From a virus: a stretch of DNA of 31,778 nt. The notes below the pieces were generated by a model. It was not told where the DNA came from and made no database searches. It saw only the letters and a program-made list of their open reading frames with translations. The translations under genes and the position numbers were made by a program. The stretch spans positions 1 to 31,778 of the IMG/VR virus record IMGVR_UViG_3300029267_001574; one strand, written 5' to 3'. Every line of letters begins with the position of its first letter. The first letter of the stretch is position 1. Positions 29,888 to 31,778 of the stretch are shown here, piece after piece.

Positions 29888-30859
29888 ATGAACACTTTTG
29901 AATTCAATCGAGCAGTGCGAGATGCCGCCGATTTGACCACGACAGAGCGCGCCGTGCTGTGGTGCATGGCCACCTACCTGCCCAACATCTGCCCCTCCAT
30001 GAAGAGTTTGGCCAAAGGCGCTGGGGTCCACCGAGACACCCTGGGTCGTGCCATGAAGAGCCTGGAAAAGAAGGGCTGGTTTCAGAAGGTGCCGACCCCT
30101 GGGCGTGCCAACAAATACAACCTGACCCCCCCGCACAGTACACCCCCCACCCCCCTGAATGATGCACCCCCCTGTACCATGCAGGGGGGTGCATACGACC
30201 CCCCACACCCCCCCGCACAGTGCACCCCCGAAGAGACAAGAAAGAGACAAGAACAAGAAACAAACAACCAAACAGATTGTAAGACCGCGCGAGACGCATC
30301 GACCGACAGCCACGCTGGGTTGGTTGAGCTGGATTCTGATTTGCTGGTGGAAGAGCGGGCGGTGGTTGTACCTCCACCCATCCCCGATACCCCATCGACG
30401 TGGATGGCCAAGTGGGCCGACGTCTGGGGCAAGGTCTGTGGTCACGCCCCGCTGCCTCCCCTCGCACAGATCGAAGCGCTGCACTGTGACGAGCTGCGCT
30501 TTGCTGCTGCTTTGGCCAGGGTCGCCGCGCTGAAAAACGCCGGGACGCTGCGGTCTGCTCGCAAGGCTTTTTTCGGCACCTTGCGGAAATTGGCCGAGCA
30601 GGAAGACCACGAGATCAGCGCCTGGACCCCGGCTGGTGTGCTGCAAGAGCTTGAAGGCGAGAAGGTCAAGACCTCGACGGTGCCCTATCACCGACCGGCA
30701 GCGCCGGTGACACCTGAGCTGACCGAAGAGCAGCGAGAGGCCAATCGTGCGGTCATGCGTCAATGGGTCATGACCCCCAGCGGCGACCTGTTGCACACCG
30801 ACAGCCCCGAATACAAGCGGTACCAGGCTGCGCTTGAGCGGCGGGGGGTGACGGCATGA
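29888..30859 (+). CDS. Replication initiator / helicase loader (lambda O-like layout)
   Basis: 323 residues, ATG 29888 after GGAGG. Residues ~10-79 are a winged helix (TTERAVLWCMATYLPN, SMKSLAKGAGVHRDTLGRAM, EKKGWFQKVPTPGRANKYNL) of the kind that starts many phage replication proteins. Residues ~80-145 are a proline/threonine- then polar-rich linker whose DNA holds the origin-like repeats. The C-terminal half is helical (WADVWGKVCGHAP, ARVAALKNAGTLRSARKAFF) and ends in a charged helix, and would contact the helicase encoded next. Winged-helix, origin in the linker, and helicase gene overlapping by ATGA is the lambda O-P plan. A DnaC/P-type loader gene is not seen separately. Confidence 0.75.
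   Translation: MNTFEFNRAVRDAADLTTTERAVLWCMATYLPNICPSMKSLAKGAGVHRDTLGRAMKSLEKKGWFQKVPTPGRANKYNLTPPHSTPPTPLNDAPPCTMQGGAYDPPHPPAQCTPEETRKRQEQETNNQTDCKTARDASTDSHAGLVELDSDLLVEERAVVVPPPIPDTPSTWMAKWADVWGKVCGHAPLPPLAQIEALHCDELRFAAALARVAALKNAGTLRSARKAFFGTLRKLAEQEDHEISAWTPAGVLQELEGEKVKTSTVPYHRPAAPVTPELTEEQREANRAVMRQWVMTPSGDLLHTDSPEYKRYQAALERRGVTA
30126..30285 (+). other. Putative replication origin inside the initiator gene
   Basis: It contains a 22-base direct repeat with one mismatch (30126-30147 and 30208-30229, sharing CCGCACAGT followed by CACCCCC); CACCCCCCTG at 30148-30157 and 30165-30174, and inverted at 30182-30191; a 13-base perfect inverted repeat (ATGCACCCCCCTG at 30162-30174, partner 30182-30194, 7-base loop); and then an A-rich, thymine-poor tract at 30230-30285 suited to strand opening. 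Repeats in different reading frames argue against simple protein-coding cause. The order iterons then A-rich tract inside an O-like gene is that of lambda ori. Confidence 0.65.
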
Positions 30860-31778
30860 GCTACAAGCCCCTCTACAGCATGAGCGCCGAGCGGGCGCTG
30901 ATTGGATCGGTGCTGATGGACACCACCGTGCTTGACGCCGAGGCCGCAGACATCACCGCTGACGACTTCTACGCTCAAGCCCACCGGGCAGTGTGGGCGG
31001 CGATTAAGCAGCTCCAGGCCGAGCGCCAGCCGGTGGATATCGTGACGCTCTTTGAGGCCCTGGGTATCGAGGGCGTGGAGCGCATCGGCGGTATGGACGT
31101 GCTGTCGGGCTTTACTTCGGCCACGCCCAGCGCCGCCAATGCCGCCGGGTACGTCGCCGTGGTCAAGCGGTGGAGCGCCCTGCGCAGGATCTCCGCTGGG
31201 TGTCGTGACACAATGGCGTCCATCGAGACAGACCCCGGTGTGGACCCCACCGCCGTGGTGCTGGGCCTGACAAAGAAGATGGACGCCGTGTCTGGCAGCT
31301 TCGTCTCCAAGCGCTGCGCAAGGGTCGGGGATAGGCTCAAGGGCTGGTATGAGCGCTTCCTGGCGAAGGCTGACGGCGAGGAAGAGCCCGGTGTGTCGTG
31401 TGGCTTTCCTGATCTTGACGAGAGGCTGGGGCGCCTCGGCGCAGACCGCCTGATCATCCTCGCCGCGCGCCCGGCGATGGGCAAGACGTCTTTGGCCCAG
31501 CAGGTTGCAGCCAACGTCGCCCGCAGCGCCGGGGCCGTCTACTTCGCCAGCCTCGAAATGAGCACCGAAGACCTCATTGACCGGCAGATGGCCCAGGAGA
31601 CGCGGATTGGGGTGCAGGACGTGGCGCGGGGCCGGATGCGCCCTGACCAGATGACGCGGATCATCCAAGCGGCGAAGTCGATCAAGGATCTCCCGCTCTA
31701 CTACGACGACGACCCCGACGCCACGATTTCGGCGGTGTGTGCCAGGGCGCGCGCCCAGCACCGGCAGGTCGAGGGGGG
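30856..31778 (+). CDS. DnaB-type replicative helicase, 3' end cut by window
   Basis: 307 residues are visible from ATG 30856 (ATGA overlap). The N-terminal domain (SAERALIGSVLMDTTVLDAE, then DDFYAQAHRAVWAAIKQLQA and VDIVTLFEALG) matches DnaB. The RecA-like motor begins with CGFPDLDERLGRLGADRLII and Walker A AARPAMGKTSLAQQ (203-216), with FASLEMS (230-236) as motif 1a. Walker B and the rest lie beyond the window. It unwinds DNA at the phage fork, loaded at the origin by the initiator encoded just upstream. The gene is open to the last base. Confidence 0.93.
   Translation, partial: MSYKPLYSMSAERALIGSVLMDTTVLDAEAADITADDFYAQAHRAVWAAIKQLQAERQPVDIVTLFEALGIEGVERIGGMDVLSGFTSATPSAANAAGYVAVVKRWSALRRISAGCRDTMASIETDPGVDPTAVVLGLTKKMDAVSGSFVSKRCARVGDRLKGWYERFLAKADGEEEPGVSCGFPDLDERLGRLGADRLIILAARPAMGKTSLAQQVAANVARSAGAVYFASLEMSTEDLIDRQMAQETRIGVQDVARGRMRPDQMTRIIQAAKSIKDLPLYYDDDPDATISAVCARARAQHRQVEG

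Noticed and set aside
29417-30796. 459-residue open frame on the minus strand
   Set aside because: It runs through the terminator and opposite two well-supported rightward genes; composition is typical of antisense shadow.
1-31778. CRISPR array, insertion sequence, integrase or attachment site
   Set aside because: No regularly spaced repeats, transposase or recombinase motifs, or tRNA-flanking direct repeats were seen.

Overview
The window is part of a tailed, double-stranded DNA phage (or prophage) genome with a siphovirus-type morphogenesis region. Evidence for this is the ordered set terminase - portal - capsid protease - decoration - major capsid - head-tail adaptors - tail tube - tail chaperone with a frameshift - tape measure - distal tail and hub proteins - lysis genes. 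The DNA is GC-rich, and genes are packed with 4-base ATGA or GTGA stop/start overlaps and frequent GTG starts. The host cannot be read with certainty. Shine-Dalgarno sequences, sigma70-like promoters and lipoprotein signal peptides point to a Gram-negative, GC-rich bacterium. An eight-cysteine lipoprotein of a style common in Myxococcota and related Deltaproteobacteria is a weak hint. No integrase was seen.

Layout. 1-1947 (+): end of an early region, with a partial unknown gene, a small winged-helix protein, an orphan adenine-N6 methyltransferase and a MazG-like NTP pyrophosphatase carrying a C-terminal extension. 1944-2047 (+): two very short ORFs leading into packaging. 2044-9802 (+): terminase, portal and head genes; a promoter-like site sits in the only sizeable gap, 5512-5600. 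9799-19210 (+): tail genes, including a lambda-type -1 frameshift (GGGAAAG at 11938) that makes a G-T chaperone fusion. 19211-19594 (-): a cysteine-rich lipoprotein on the opposite strand with its own promoter, a typical moron. 19755-24227 (+): further virion proteins, then a lysis cassette: small membrane protein, endolysin, a lipoprotein gene with a fresh 117-bp in-frame tandem duplication, a membrane protein with an EF-hand loop, an unknown protein and a coiled-coil/C-terminal TM protein.

24229-29270 (-): a leftward early operon of small genes, with RuvC-like resolvase, a second all-alpha NTP pyrophosphatase, a Cys4 protein and several unknowns. It includes a ~590-bp stretch (26337-26924) without a convincing gene but with strong inverted repeats and a tRNA-like fold. 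29271-29413 is a divergent promoter region. 29414-31778 (+): a winged-helix protein, a lambda O-like replication protein whose gene appears to contain the origin (CACCCCCCTG iterons, a 13-bp inverted repeat, then an A-rich tract), and a DnaB-type helicase cut by the window end.

How it fits together: divergent early promoters near 29300-29390 would drive the leftward accessory/recombination operon and the rightward replication operon. The late rightward genes package DNA, build the capsid and tail, and lyse the cell. Two dispersed repeat families, one of ~30 bp and one of 23 bp, lie in different reading frames or outside genes, so they are probably DNA-level elements.
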